From the NCBI GenBank assembly GCA_019155185.1, contig CM032795.1, forward strand, positions 11,883,795-11,947,794: 64,000 nt of DNA, read 5' to 3'. Positions 39,201 to 49,700 of the stretch are shown one piece after another. The stretch's first letter is position 1; every line of letters starts with the position of its first letter. The notes below the pieces were generated by a model. It ran no database searches and was not told where the DNA came from. It saw only the letters and a list, made by a program, of their open reading frames with translations. The position numbers and the translations under genes were made by a program. The stretch comes from Beaufortia kweichowensis. Lineage: Eukaryota > Chordata > Actinopteri > Cypriniformes > Gastromyzontidae.

Positions 39201-41994
39201 CTTCAAGTTTTAGTGAACGAGAGAAACTCTTGTGCATTAACACGAGACAGGTGACATGTGTAACAGTGAATATCACTTTTAGCTAAAAGGCATGTGCGTC
39301 TCTATGGTCAGTTGAATCATCATGCCCTACTTGCTCTACTTTAAATGAACAGATGCATGTTTTCTGTGTGCGTTCTTGTGTCCTTAACTCTATGAATGTC
39401 CATAAAGAAGAAAGCAAGAATAAAGCAGCATCACTTAAGTGACGCTCCTGGGAAATGATCTGATCTTACGGTTACTTTAAAGTTCCCAAAGGAGTCACTC
39501 AAGGAGGCCTGTTCGCATCCATCCCCATAAAACATAAGGAGCAGCAAAGACAGATTGCATTGGTTAGTACAGTACCTTGGCCACTCAGACTGGGGTTGGT
39601 GTAGTCCCATGTGTCCTGATCGTTTTTGAAGACATTGAGACGGGTTGGCTATACAGGAGAAAGTAAGATTTTCATCAAAATCAATTTGGAGAGGTATGCT
39701 CTGAATCACTATACACAAAAAACTATATACAACAAAGTGAAAATGGCTTAAGCTCAATTTCTATCTAGCAAATTAAGCAAGAGAATAACTGATCATTTAA
39801 TATTCAAATTAGCAAGATCATCAACCATTGTGTTATGTGTGTCTTTAAAATCAGCATAGACGGACAACATTATTATGGTAAACTATTCCTCTGATTTGGC
39901 ATATTGGCTCCAGGCCTGCAGAGGGCACTGTACAGTAAATGCAGTGTGACAAGTAATGCTGTAGGGCACTAACCTTGGCGTACTCAATTTTAAGAGTGCA
40001 GCAGCCAGAGTAGATATCAGCTCCATTGAGAGAAGCTTTGGCTCTCTGTGCACTCTGAACTGAGTCAAATGTAATCAACAGTCAAGGAGAATACAACTTA
40101 CATGACAGAAGACTGAATTAAACAGATGTCCAATCTCCAAATGAGAGATATGGAAAAACTAACAGGTCTCTTCATATTAGATAAGCCCAATACATGAAAC
40201 AGAACTCATAAAAATCATATTATAAAGGTTTGTAATTTTGTTTAAGGATATTCAATCATGGCTTGAACTCCGTTTTTCCTGAAGATCACAATCCTTTGCA
40301 CAGGGCCGCAGTTATTACAAATGGTGTACAGAACATCCTACAGACAAAGATAATGTGATTAAAAACAAGGCCACAAGCTTAGACATAACTCAAAATATAC
40401 TGCATAATTGTCCAGCATGTGTCTAAGGACCACAGATGAACAATGTCTCAGATAAAATTGTATTTTACCATTACAAATCATCTGATTGTTTTACTTAACT
40501 ACACCATAACGTTTGTTTAAAAACAAAGCAAAACAACTTACCGTGGTAATGGGGTAGATTGGGTTCAGGATGGTTAAAAGAAGTATGTTGTTGACGCTCC
40601 GGGAGTCATCCGAGTCACTAGGCCGGGAGATTTTTTGACTGGTAGAGTAATTGATGTAAGATGGCCGTCCACCAATGTAGATCTGACTACTGTTAGCATA
40701 CGTCACTGCATTACTGGAGCCACTCATGTCCTCAAACTCCACCAGCGCCTGACGCTTCTTTGGCATCAACACAACGTAACTGGAAAAGACACATGAAGAG
40801 ACACAAACACCACAATTGTTAAAGTTTAAAAGGAAAAAAACCCACACAATCCTTAACACTGAAACATGTACATGGAATTAAATTTCAACGCCTTGTGCTT
40901 TATTGGCAACATTTCTGTAGAAATGCTTTCTGAATTATTAATATTCAGTGAAAATAATTTGTAAACGTATACAACTGAATTCAAGTCTTTAGGTCTATGC
41001 CTAATTCATGCTCAACAATAATAAATAATCCAGTGTATGCTTTAAATAACCCATTTAATGGACTCACGTGACTACATATGCTGCACTCTAGTGGTCTGCA
41101 CTCACGTGACTATATATGCTGACTCTAAAGAATATGTTTGCAATGTGATTCTCATTCAAAGGGCACGTTTACCTTATGGTGCCAAACTCCTGTAGCGCCT
41201 CCACCAGGTCAGCCTCGGTAATGCCGTCAATGAGCCCCCTTACGTGCACCACAAGCGAGGGCAGGGTCTTGTGCGGGTCATTGTAACCCTCCTGCACAAA
41301 GAACGGGGAAAAAAGGTTAGATCAACCATTAGGGTAAAACAGGTCTTTTCACGTTTTATTTGATCTACTTGGATGTTGTAAGTTTGTCTGACCATTTAAG
41401 ACAATATGAAAAAACAAATGAAATTGTTGCAAGTAACAGTTAGCTGGCTTTGATCAGTGAATTTGGTCTTATGAAAAGCTCATTCATCGTACAGGTATCA
41501 ATAAGAAACCCATATAATCATTTAACTATGCTTTCACGCGAAACAATATCGTGTTTTTGAAGTTTCTTCCCGCGAGCTTTTCTAAATCAGGATACATCTG
41601 CTATTATGCTTAATAAATGCTTTACTTCAGAACAATGAATGACCATTGATTAAAGCACTTATACTCGGATCACGGACAACAAAAATAACGTTCAGTGTAT
41701 ATCGGATCCTATGGAAGATTTATCATGTCTTACAGATACTATATTATATCAATTAAACATATATCGACCACAATATGATCAACATTTCTCTAACTGAAAA
41801 AACACCCAGATGCCATCACGTCTTTGATGAAAAAAGCAGTTATTTTATGAAAAAAAGCATTTCTTTCGTTAAGCATGCAAAAGGTAATGCGATTAATGAA
41901 AAGATATTACCGTGGCCATTCCGTCGCTGTCAGTTTTTTGTCTTTTTGTTGCTCTGCCTCCGTCGCCGTAATAATGGCCTGCCGCAGCAGCCAT
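33207..41994 (-). CDS. hnrnpl: Heterogeneous nuclear ribonucleoprotein L
   Basis: Coding exons in transcript order: 41994-41911, 41291-41173, 40779-40542, 40337-40252, 40070-39974, 39648-39576, optional 35880-35845, 35570-35502, 35269-34998, 34880-34759, 34676-34475, 34344-34287, 33543-33448, 33265-33207. Product 536 aa with the optional exon, 524 without. Four RRMs are seen: RRM1 (from VVHVRGLIDG), RRM2 (ILNPIYPITT to TLKIEYAK), a Gly/Pro/Tyr-rich linker, RRM3 (VVMVYGLEPTKINADKVF to LNVCVSKQ) and RRM4 (NVLHFFNSHPDSSEESF to the C terminus KLCFSTAQHAN). hnRNP L is a nuclear RNA-binding protein that reads CA repeats and CA-rich elements to enhance or repress exons. The N terminus lacks the long Gly run of the human protein. 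Intron 4 is AT-AC. The 3.7 kb intron 6 probably houses autoregulatory splicing. Confidence 0.96.
34168..34216 (+). repeat. tRNA-derived SINE head in an hnrnpl intron
   Basis: Reads TGTAGCTCAATTGGTAGAGC, an almost perfect tRNA D-arm/box A, then GCAGTGCATTGG and a box B (GGTTTGATCC). The anticodon arm is too short and no acceptor stem closes, so it is not a functional tRNA gene. Confidence 0.5.
35845..35880 (-). other. hnrnpl: Optional 36-nt in-frame hnrnpl exon
   Basis: On the minus strand an AG acceptor precedes 35880 and a GTGTGT donor follows 35845. It is 36 nt, phase 1 at both ends and open in the hnrnpl frame (encodes roughly DTDADGSWNNSQ). It can be skipped without changing frame, because exon 39648-39576 ends in phase 1 and 35570-35502 starts to match. 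It is absent from the human protein as I recall it. Confidence 0.55.
36869..36951 (-). other. hnrnpl: Candidate poison exon in hnrnpl intron 6
   Basis: An 83-nt stretch bounded on the minus strand by GACGCAG (acceptor) and GTAAGCAC (donor). Joined to the preceding exon (phase 1) it reads G-GT GTG GAT TAG, a stop within three codons; its length is not a multiple of three. Mammalian HNRNPL and HNRNPLL are known to autoregulate through intronic exons that trigger nonsense-mediated decay, and HNRNPL does so in the corresponding intron. Identification here rests on splice signals and frame only. Confidence 0.45.
37150..37730 (-). other. Irregular motif-repeated, ACA/CA-rich tract in hnrnpl intron 6
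   Basis: Plus strand repeats variants of ATGTCAGCTTGCCATGTTGT and CATGGCGAT/CATGATG at irregular spacing; the transcribed strand is therefore rich in ACA, ACAC and CAY words. It lies upstream (in transcript order) of the candidate poison exon. CA-rich words are the hnRNP L recognition element, so an autoregulatory binding region is plausible. Confidence 0.35.
40071..40251 (-). other. hnrnpl: U12-type AT-AC intron in hnrnpl
   Basis: The hnrnpl frame is continuous only if the intron starts ATATCCTT (40251-40244) and ends AC (40072-40071). The donor is the full minor-spliceosome consensus. CTCCTTGAC, an excellent U12 branch site, lies at 40089-40081, with its branch A about 11 nt from the 3' end. 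No GT-AG choice restores the conserved AMIEFDSVQSAQR. The intron is 181 nt and interrupts RRM2. Confidence 0.9.
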
Positions 41995-42190
41995 GTTGTC
42001 TCGTCTGAAACGTTGTAAAATGGAAAACGCTACAGCTGAAGCTACGGCAGCCCGGAGGAGAGTGAAACGCGAGAGGAAACGGATTTCTTCCCTGAAAAAT
42101 GTGCAATTCGAAACCACATGACCTACCCAGCCGAACTGCATTTTGGGGAATTGTAATCGCGCGCTCGTTTCCAAACAAACATACCATAAA
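41995..42190 (-). promoter_or_regulatory. hnrnpl promoter and 5' UTR
   Basis: The minus strand at 42157-42138 reads ATTACAATTCCCCAAAATGC, very close to the ZNF143/THAP11 (SBS) promoter motif. CpG-rich sequence (CGCGCG) follows upstream. The arrangement fits a TATA-less housekeeping promoter with start near 42.10-42.13 kb. Confidence 0.55.
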
Positions 42191-42784
42191 TACGGTCTAC
42201 GTAGGGAGCACGTTTTAAATTAAAGATCACGCGACTTCTATTACATGAAATAAAAAGATTTTCTATCAAATTGCTGTAAGGATATTGAGAAACCCAAGGC
42301 ATATATAATAGTATTTATCCACATGGGGCACAACTAACCATCCCATAGTTAAGTCACTTAATCGCACAGATATTATTTCTGTTAATACAATGTAGTAATT
42401 TTGTATTGGCTAAAAAATAAATACGTTTTACACATTTTTACCTTTAGAAAGTATGACATGAAATGCAATTGGCTTGATGTGTAAAAAATATCATGGACCC
42501 TTTAAAAGGTTTCACATTTCACTCTTTCACATTACATGGAATTTACCATTAAGATTTAATTTAGTTTGGTTTAATACCAATAAGCTTGATGACTCTTAAA
42601 ATTGATTTACATAACCCCACACAAACAAATGGGAATAAAACAGTAGAATAATTTTGCCCAGAGAAAATGCATTTCAATAGTATCATCTAACTTGATTTTA
42701 AAACTGAAAAGACATTTTTAGAGCAGTCAAGAAATCAAGCAAGCAAACAAACATGCACTGAAAATTGGGTTTGTAAAGCTTTAC
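42191..42784. other. Intergenic spacer between hnrnpl and srsf7
   Basis: AT-rich, about 600 bases, no gene or recognisable repeat seen. Confidence 0.6.
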
Positions 42785-43220
42785 TTTATTAAAAAGATCA
42801 TTGCCATTTTCAATGCAAAAGAAAACAAAAATTCTACACCAAACAAATCACAGCATACTCTTCAGCTCATATAATACACTGACTAAATCACAACATAGCT
42901 CATTCACCACCTTGCCCACAATTAACTTACCACAGGACACTGGCTCAACACTGAAATAAAAAACAATGGAGCTTAAAATGTTTTAAGAGTCTGAGAAAAA
43001 AAAAGTGACAAGAGGATACGTCAAAAAAAAAAAAAAATACGCAAGCTGCTTGAGATGACATTTTTACAAGGTGGGGAAGGGTTTGAAGGGCTTCATCATT
43101 GAATGATACAAACAAGGATGTGGCAGCTACAGTAGAATAGGGATTGAAATCATAGGGAAGATAAAATGTATTTTAGCCCTGAGGCAAAGGTGGAAAACGG
43201 GGGTGAAATCAGTATTCAGA
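42785..43220 (-). other. srsf7 3' UTR with poly(A) signal
   Basis: Follows the srsf7 stop at 43221. AATAAA on the minus strand at 42790-42785 gives a 3' UTR of about 450 nt. Confidence 0.6.
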
Positions 43221-44845
43221 TCAGTCAGCATCTGGTGTTGGACTTCTCCGTGGGCTGGCAGACCTGGAATGACTAACATACGACAAAGTATCAGCATCTA
43301 CACATTCTCTGCTGGGAAACATATGCTCGTAAACAATAGCACATGGCAGAAATTTACCTGTCTTTTTTGTGGCTGACTGAACGAGAGCGAGATCTGGACA
43401 CACTACGTTCCCTCGGTCTGGAAGCGGAGCGTGAATGGGAGCGAGAGCGACTTGGGGAAAAAAAAACATGGATACGTTTTAAATCAAGATCACATGTACA
43501 CCAGTATTACATCACATGCATGACAGCTATTAAAATTGCATGGGTTAAACATGTACCTGTCTCTGCGGACAGGCGTTCTGGATCTTCGAACAGGGCTTTT
43601 GGACCTGCGCACAGGTGAACGAGAGCGACGCACAGGAGTTCTGGATCTAGAGCGAGCTTGGGAGCCTGACCTACAACAGAGTTACATATGCACATAAAAA
43701 ACCTGTTCAAAGATCAACAGGAGACCCATTCAACAGAAATGTCACAAATGCAGCTACTGGCTGCCTATAGTTTGTGTTGGTAAAAATTGATAGACTGCAA
43801 GCACAGCTCACCTGCTTCTGCGTTTTGAGTATGATGGTGAACGATACCTCCTGTTAAAAAAAAGCATGAAATTAGACTGGTGCATTTAGTCTTTGAGTCT
43901 TTTGGAACAGCTTGAGCAGAGTCGGGTCTTACTTCTCGTTGCTACGGCTTCGGCTACGGGAGCGATAACGCCGGCCACGAGATCTGGACCGAGAGCGAGA
44001 CGTAGATCTACAAAACAAGCAAAGACGAATAGTATTAGTAAAACTCACCACTTGGCTCAGGTAAATAAAGAGTTGACACATTGTTACGTACCTGCTCCGA
44101 CGCCCACGCCTCTTGCTGAAGCGATAGCAGTCATAGGCGTAATGGCCACTTTCTCCACACTGGTAGCAACGGTCATTGGGGTCAAATTGCCTGCGATTGG
44201 GACGGCCATAACGAGACTTTCTGGACATACCGTTTGACAGTTCAACTCGAACACGAGCTCCGCAAAGTACCCTGAAATATTGTAGATCAAAAGGTTAACA
44301 GACACCCTATAAACCAAAAAGGTGTTTACCAGCTGTTTATACAACTCAGACCACTCATATTAGCCCTTTTTCTTACAGAACCAGCTGCCTGGATACAGGC
44401 AAAGTTTTATTACACTTCAAGAAAACCCACTGGACTCATAAAGCGGACTACATTTAAAAAGGCATCCGGAAAATGCCATAATGTTGGGGCCTTTGTGAGC
44501 GGAAAAACAGTGATAAACCGCCGACACTCACCCCTGTGGGTCTGAGCTCCCTGAAGAGATCAGGGGGTTAAAATTGCAGCAGTAGCATCATGGGATATGT
44601 ACGCAGGTAGAACTCAAGTTGACTCACTTTCCATCCATCCCCTTTACGGCATCCTCTGCATCTCTGGCATCCTCATATTCTACGAAGGCAAAACCTGGAG
44701 GGTTCCGAGCAACCCACACGCTTCTCAATGGGCCGTAGTAACTGAAGGCTCGTTCAAGTTCACCTTTGGCTGCACCATTGCCAAGATCACCCACATAGAC
44801 CTTACAGTCTGAGGCACGAGAGGAACTTCGGGATGAGTATGACAT
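43221..44845 (-). CDS. srsf7: Serine/arginine-rich splicing factor 7
   Basis: Seven coding exons: 44845-44628, 44271-44092, 44007-43933, 43850-43812, 43670-43557, 43450-43358, 43263-43221; 253 aa. The RRM (KVYVGDLGNGAAKGELERAF, then SVWVARNPPGFAFVEYED) is followed by a CCHC zinc knuckle (CYQCGESGHYAYDC, about residues 105-118). The knuckle separates SRSF7 from SRSF3. An RS domain with repeated SRTPVRR/SRSPVRR units ends in SASPRRSPTPDAD. SRSF7 binds GA-rich exonic enhancers, recruits the spliceosome, and with NXF1 takes part in mRNA export and poly(A) site choice; the RS domain is phosphorylated by SRPK and CLK kinases. Start chosen at the first ATG after a 7-nt 5' UTR piece and an acceptor. 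All coding introns are short (82-356 nt). Confidence 0.95.
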
Positions 44846-45700
44846 CTTGCACCTGTGGACAAACCGAAGTAATGCATTTACATTGTCTACTACAAATTTG
44901 TCTATAAGCTTATTTACCTAAAGCCTAGCTAATGATCTATATAATCTATAATTAACTTTTTACTACTCAATACCATCCCAACTAAGGAACCAGATAATGA
45001 CAAATAAAAATTGTTATATCTATTACACCATTAACTATTAGCATCTATAACTAATCATTCGTTAATCGGCGTTTCATTGAATGGATTTTCAGCTTCTGTT
45101 CAGCTGCTCAACACGAACTAATAAACATCGCTACTTTCGGAACTGCTATTTATATCGCGTGAATAAACCCAAATAAGAGAACTTAAAAATGCGACACCTG
45201 TTAACGCAACTAAACTAGAGAGCGTAAACTCAATCACTGTGCTTCGCTTTTGCGTTCCCCGTAATACTAACCGCAATAACTCCCGCATCACTGCCGCGGT
45301 GGATTGAATAATTATGGCGCAACTCCGAAATAAACACGACTAAAATAGCTTCCTTAAACCAACAGGTAAAATGTAATACGCTTATTTGGAATAACTTGGT
45401 AACATGTTTGAACGCTAGCCAAGCAAACAAGATTAACGCTAATAATAAGTGCGCCAGAAAAGCAGGCCGCTCTTTGTTTGACACGTTTTTTGAACGAAAC
45501 GAAACACCTACCGAAACACAAAGACCCACCGGCGAGGACAACCGTTAAAGGTTCGAATATCCGTGCAAGATTTAAGAACGCATGAGAGAAGCAAAAACGA
45601 TAAAACAATAAAAACAACAATGCATCTTGCACGCGGACTTACCGTGAGACTCGTCCTCGGTTCCGCGTGAGGGCGCGTGGACGTCTTCTTCTTCCGGTTG
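44846..45700 (-). promoter_or_regulatory. srsf7 5' UTR exon, intron and promoter
   Basis: CACAG|GTGCAAGATG marks an acceptor at 44852, and a consensus donor CTCACG|GTAAGT ends an upstream non-coding exon at 45643. ETS-like TTCCGG (plus strand about 45.69 kb) marks the promoter. A second good donor (ATTG|GTAAGA, exon end 45834) just downstream of a TGACGTC-containing GC-rich stretch (about 45.86-45.91 kb) may be an alternative first exon. Confidence 0.5.
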
Positions 45701-45899
45701 ACTAAAGGCGCTTTAACCAAACCTTAACTGCCGAAAAAATGTGTTCATAAATACAGTCAAAATCAGTATCGTTAAAACTATCCTTAAGCGAGTCTTAACA
45801 CCTTCGCCACGTTACTCCAAGAAAAGCTCTTACCAATTTATATCATGGGCTTTACCCTCTTGTACCGGAAGCGTCACCGGCTGAACGAGCGCGGCCTCG

Positions 45900-46753
45900 T
45901 GACGTCTACTTCTCTCACTTTCAAGAAGGGGCGGGTTTTTAAAGCCTAAATACGATTGGCTCATACGAATGTAACTCAAAATAAAGGCGCGTTAGAGGGA
46001 TTGTTGTATACTGTAAATATTTTAACAGAATTATTTCTATTTGATTAAATTGTAAACAAAATTTTAAGCATTTATCACTCAGAACCACAAAAAAGTCAAA
46101 TTGTTAATGGTTTTACTTACAGTTAAATAATATATTTGAGTGCATTTCATTAAGTGAAACATGATGGACTCATTATTTGAGTGAATATATTATGAATGTG
46201 AATTATGATAATGAATATTATTATAATAAAACAGTACATTATTATTTTGTTAAACATGATATGCAAGATTCCAGAGGCTCATATAAACTTCAGTGTTTGA
46301 CATTCTTTAGTGAAACTAGTAGAACAAGTTTAGTTTCACTTGTCACTTGTTTCTATTGTTCACCCCCATGCATAGTGAAGAGTTTCTTCTCTCTCAGAGA
46401 GCCTCTGTATTTCTGGTCAGATGACTCTGTGTGCACATCAGGTACCAGTCAATGATAAACAATATAAAATGACATCACAGTTCTGAAAAAGTGCTACATG
46501 ATGCAGTGTGTCCTCCAGGTCTGGTGGTGATGTCATAATTCAATGTTCATAACACCTGTGCGTAAACCTGTGCCATTCTAGAAATTTGTGCAACAAATAA
46601 CTGCTGCAAACATACAATCTTGGTGTATATATACATTGCATCCTGTCTACATATTACCATGATAAATGTAGTTAACGCCACCATCATTTCTCTTTTAACC
46701 TAATAACATTTCTGTTTACATTAAGTCTGTTCGGTTTCTTTCTTTCTCTGTCC
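45900..46753. other. srsf7-slc8a2 spacer with slc8a2 3' UTR
   Basis: Sequence between the srsf7 promoter and the exchanger stop codon. The exchanger 3' UTR must lie in the right-hand part; no strong minus-strand AATAAA was found, so its end is undetermined. No repeat recognised. Confidence 0.45.
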
Positions 46754-49700
46754 TTAGAAGCCAGTGATGTGACAGTATGCCTCAAGGCTGGAGAATGTGA
46801 TGTAGAGAAGCCACAAGCCGATGAACAACATTGAAGTCAGAACTTTCATCACTTTGGGCCCTCCCAGCTCCCCGCCCACCGATGGCCGTCGGCGTAGCAT
46901 CAGCACACCAATGTTGATAAAGGCGAAGATGGTGAAGAGTGTGACGGAGAAGGCGAGTGATCCAGGCTCTACGTAAAACACCTGACCTTTGACCTCCCAA
47001 TAAATGGCTGAAATGGACCAGGCCACGCCAATCCCAAGAAAGACGTTAACGGCGTTGCTACCGGTTACGTTTCCAATACAAGCATCTGCATACTGATCCT
47101 GCTGGGCAGCAACCTTACTCGCAAATGTATCTGAAAGAAGGGAGGGGAGTTAAGAGACGCCTGGTTGGTAAAAGGCCTTTTGTTATACATAATCACACAG
47201 AAACAACACACACTTACCTGGTATGGAAGTTCCTAAGGCAACAAACACCACAGCGGTGACAGTGTCGCGAAGACCAACCGTGCAGCCAAAATGTGATGCC
47301 AAGTCTCCAATGATGGCAGTTAGCATGCCGATGACCAGAATGGACACAATGAAGCAGGCCCAGCCGTTCCAGTACTCTGTGGGTGGGATGAAGGCAAACA
47401 GAACCTTCCAGAACACCGTAACCATGTGCATGAAATAATCAGAGCAAGATGGCTGCTGAGGCTCCGCTCCTTCCTCATCACCTTCTCCTAAGAGGAAAAA
47501 ATGTGCAACAAAACAGTGTTAAAACCTTGTTGTTATACACACAACATAATTATTTTACATACACATCACTCATGTCACTCTACCTGCACTAACTGTTACT
47601 GCTTCGATGAACTGTTCTCTCCAGGTGTGTGTGCCAATTACTTCTGCAAGATTAGTATCCTTCAACAGACGGTCTACTGTATTCTATATATGTATACACA
47701 AACCATAGTGTAGCTTAGTGATTTTTGGAAAAAAGAAATTGATTGGTTTATCAAACAATAATCAATCAGATTAGATCCAGATCACTCAGCAGAATCACGT
47801 TCTCATGAGTTCTCATGATCATGGAAGAGCTGGAAAATTAAAAGTGTATTCATGCATATAATTAAATGTAATCAAACATTATTATCCAATAAGAGTATTT
47901 TTAAAAGTTTAGTTTAAAGAACACTCCAATATACACTACACACAGAGAGGCCGTTATACCGCATCTAAGACACCATTAGGGGCCATTCCCTGTCGGACCT
48001 ACATGAGATGGAAGGAATCACAGTTTATGTAATGTATGTCTTTATGTAATGTGGTAAATTGGGTTTATGTATATACATATGAGATGTGTGTGTGTACCTT
48101 GAAGGTAATGCTCTCCTCTATAATGACCTCTAGCTTGCAATGTTCTCCCAAAATGGGCTTCCCCTTCTGTGCTATACGTTTGGCTTCCTCCACCTCTGGA
48201 CCAGTGTTGGCTAGAAAGTTAATACATATTAAAAGTATTTTATTTAAAGAATTTAAAGTCTTTAATGTAAAGAGAAATGCACCATAAATAAATGCAGTTT
48301 GCAAGCTAATCTTACCCTGATTTAAAAGCAGATCTGCAGCATGTGAGTAGAAAATTAATTTAGCCATCATTCTTTTTTAAATCAAGCAGTCAATGCTGGT
48401 TTATTACAGTAAAAGAGCAAGCAGTGCCTATATTATTTGCAACAGTGCCTGGTTAATCGTTGGATTAACAAAAGTAGCTGCTTAGTTTACTAATGGTGTT
48501 AATTCTCTCTTTACCATTCACTTTCATTCAAACACATTGGCTTATATTACACAGCCACACAAACGTGAGGCCGAAGTGTGTGTGTAGTCAAGTTGGATCT
48601 TGTTACTGTGAGTGACGCATGTCTAGTTTGTCCCCTGTTGGGCTGTTATTGATCTGAAACTGGACACTGGTCATAGAAATGTGTGTCTGAGAGGTGAGCA
48701 CTAGGCTATTGGCAATACCTCAATAGACATAACAAATGAAAATATTGACAAGCATTTAAAGGAATCTCCTAGACACAAAAATAACCATGCAACATCTGTC
48801 ATCCAGTATAATAAATCTTTCTGTCTTTAACAAATACATACAGACCTGAGATGCCTCTCTTGAGCCATTTGGGTTCTTCAAGGACAATGTAGAAGTTTTC
48901 TCGCTTCTCATATTCCTGCATGTTAATAATGCGCACCTGTAGCGTCTTACTACATATACACACACAAACAAAGAGCAAAGGACAAATAATCATTTCCTCT
49001 TGGTTTTACCTCTGAAATATTAAAGGAGACCTTAGCATTTAAATCACATCTGAGTTAGGTCTACATGAATACTTTACACACAGTGCATGAATAATTAACC
49101 CACACACATAGACACAGATGAACTGAGAGGAGCTCAGTGTACTTTCTCTCCACTTCAAATATCCCCGCTGCACTGGCTATTGCAGATCTATTATATTTAT
49201 TATTACAATTAGATTAAATGTCAGCTTGTCTAATGTGTGTACATGTGGTGGGTGGGTTTCTTGCATCTTTTCTGTACAGTAGATAGCACAGATAAATCTT
49301 ATTGCATTTCACATAGACACACTAAACAAATGTAATGCTAAATACAATTTTGGCAAGAGGATACCACTTTATAAATCCTTTCCCAAATTTATAACCAAAG
49401 ACTCAAAATGGCTGCTACATAGAATATTTATCAGTTTACGAATACTGGTGAAAATGAGCTTGAAAATGAACCCAAACAGTTCTGTAAAAGACTCAATATA
49501 GAAGGACACTGTAAGGTAAAGCTGCTCCTTTCGAGGTGAAATACAGTGTAAACAGTATAAGAGGTGATACAGAGGTGTTTATATAGTACCTCATGATTAG
49601 CAAGAAAGTAAGAGAGTCAATGTCTTGTTGCATGTCAAAGTATTTAACTTCTAAAACTTTCACCAAGCTTCCTGTCCTTTTTAAAAATGATCATAAATTA

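Noticed and set aside
43893..44237. Plus-strand open frame opposite srsf7
   Set aside because: Antisense shadow of the RS and zinc-knuckle exons.
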